The position numbers were made by a program, and so were the translations under genes. A stretch of 33,610 bases of DNA from an uncultured Prevotella sp. (GTDB lineage: Bacteria > Bacteroidota > Bacteroidia > Bacteroidales > Bacteroidaceae): positions 444-34,053 of the forward strand of contig CAJOEC010000039.1 of the NCBI GenBank assembly GCA_905233425.1, written 5' to 3'. The notes under the pieces are model-generated. The model ran no database searches, was not told where the DNA came from, and saw only the letters and a list, made by a program, of their open reading frames with translations. This document shows positions 33,467 to 33,610 of the stretch, in pieces. Numbering within the stretch: the first letter of the stretch is position 1; each line of letters begins with the position of its first letter.

Positions 33467-33610
33467 AATTGCCATAATTATTTCAAGAAGGAGCTGGATG
33501 ATTGTAATAGCCTTTTTGAACGAATCATTTATGTATTGAAACACATGGATATACTGCAGCGAATGCCGTTCCTGGCACAGGATGCCGTGTTCAAGCGGCT
33601 GTCGGAGATA
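33467..33610 (+). pseudogene. 5'-truncated Rpn/PD-(D/E)XK nuclease-type fragment
   Basis: The frame is open from the HEPN stop to the window end (48 codons) without a start. The sequence YFKKELDDCNSLFERIIYVL, then KHMDILQRMPFLAQDAVFKR, resembles the C-terminal part of Rpn-family recombination-promoting nucleases (PD-(D/E)XK 'transposase' family), which have the pattern WIYVLKNM...RMP...A...VFKRL. The N-terminal catalytic domain is absent. It may continue beyond the window. It is a decayed mobile-element relative beside the damaged HEPN gene. Confidence 0.6.

Noticed and set aside
1..33610. tRNA, rRNA or riboswitch genes
   Set aside because: I looked in the gaps between genes and found no cloverleaf or conserved RNA core that I could support.

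Overview
The window looks like a chromosomal segment of a Bacteroidales bacterium, most likely Prevotellaceae. The evidence is the promoter signature TTTG-N19/20-TAnnTTTG in front of several genes, PorT-type outer-membrane barrels, a C10 (streptopain-like) peptidase, a GSCFA protein, secreted proteins ending in a '(D)xxGRKV...KGVYVVxGKKxVIR' tail, and dense GC-rich palindromic repeats between and inside genes. The genus is inferred from gene content; no rRNA or tRNA is present to confirm it.

Layout. (1) 1-2126: the 3' end of a small acidic-tailed peptide gene, then a membrane-tethered TPR/AraC-type regulator whose linker is made of repeat DNA. (2) 2127-3129: a 1-kb gene-free stretch packed with inverted repeats, a 22-bp periodic array and small hairpins, ending in a recognisable promoter. 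(3) 3130-14435: a 62-aa membrane protein, a giant 3206-aa multidomain secreted protein and a 400-aa companion sharing two of its modules. (4) 14549-18678: an outer-membrane barrel (minus strand), an MscS-family channel and a GH28 pectinase-type enzyme. (5) 18679-21713: palindromic and tandem repeats, a GSCFA-domain protein and the translational GTPase TypA/BipA (both minus strand). (6) 21737-32461: divergent typA/sigma promoters, a divergent sigma-70 factor, then a close-packed same-strand series: C10 peptidase, 63-aa peptide, GH105-DUF4861 protein, LysM plus periplasmic-binding protein, PorT-like barrel and POT-family oligopeptide transporter. (7) 32462-33610: repeat DNA, an intact MNT nucleotidyltransferase antitoxin, a broken HEPN partner and a 5'-truncated Rpn/PD-(D/E)XK fragment running off the end.

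How the genes may work together (inference). The C10 peptidase and the POT transporter suggest protein breakdown followed by oligopeptide uptake. GH28 and GH105 suggest pectin or rhamnogalacturonan trimming. The giant protein, its companion and the peptidase share C-terminal modules and a terminal tail, so they probably use the same export and surface-attachment route.

Most striking: two Ser/Thr-rich, aerolysin-like stretches inside the giant protein; two small peptides sharing an RR-YD-WEEEE tail; a sigma factor that lacks the paired tryptophans of region 2; palindromic repeats inserted in frame in at least four genes; tandem arrays with 22/23-, 15- and 10-bp periods; and a toxin-antitoxin pair whose toxin is deleted internally.
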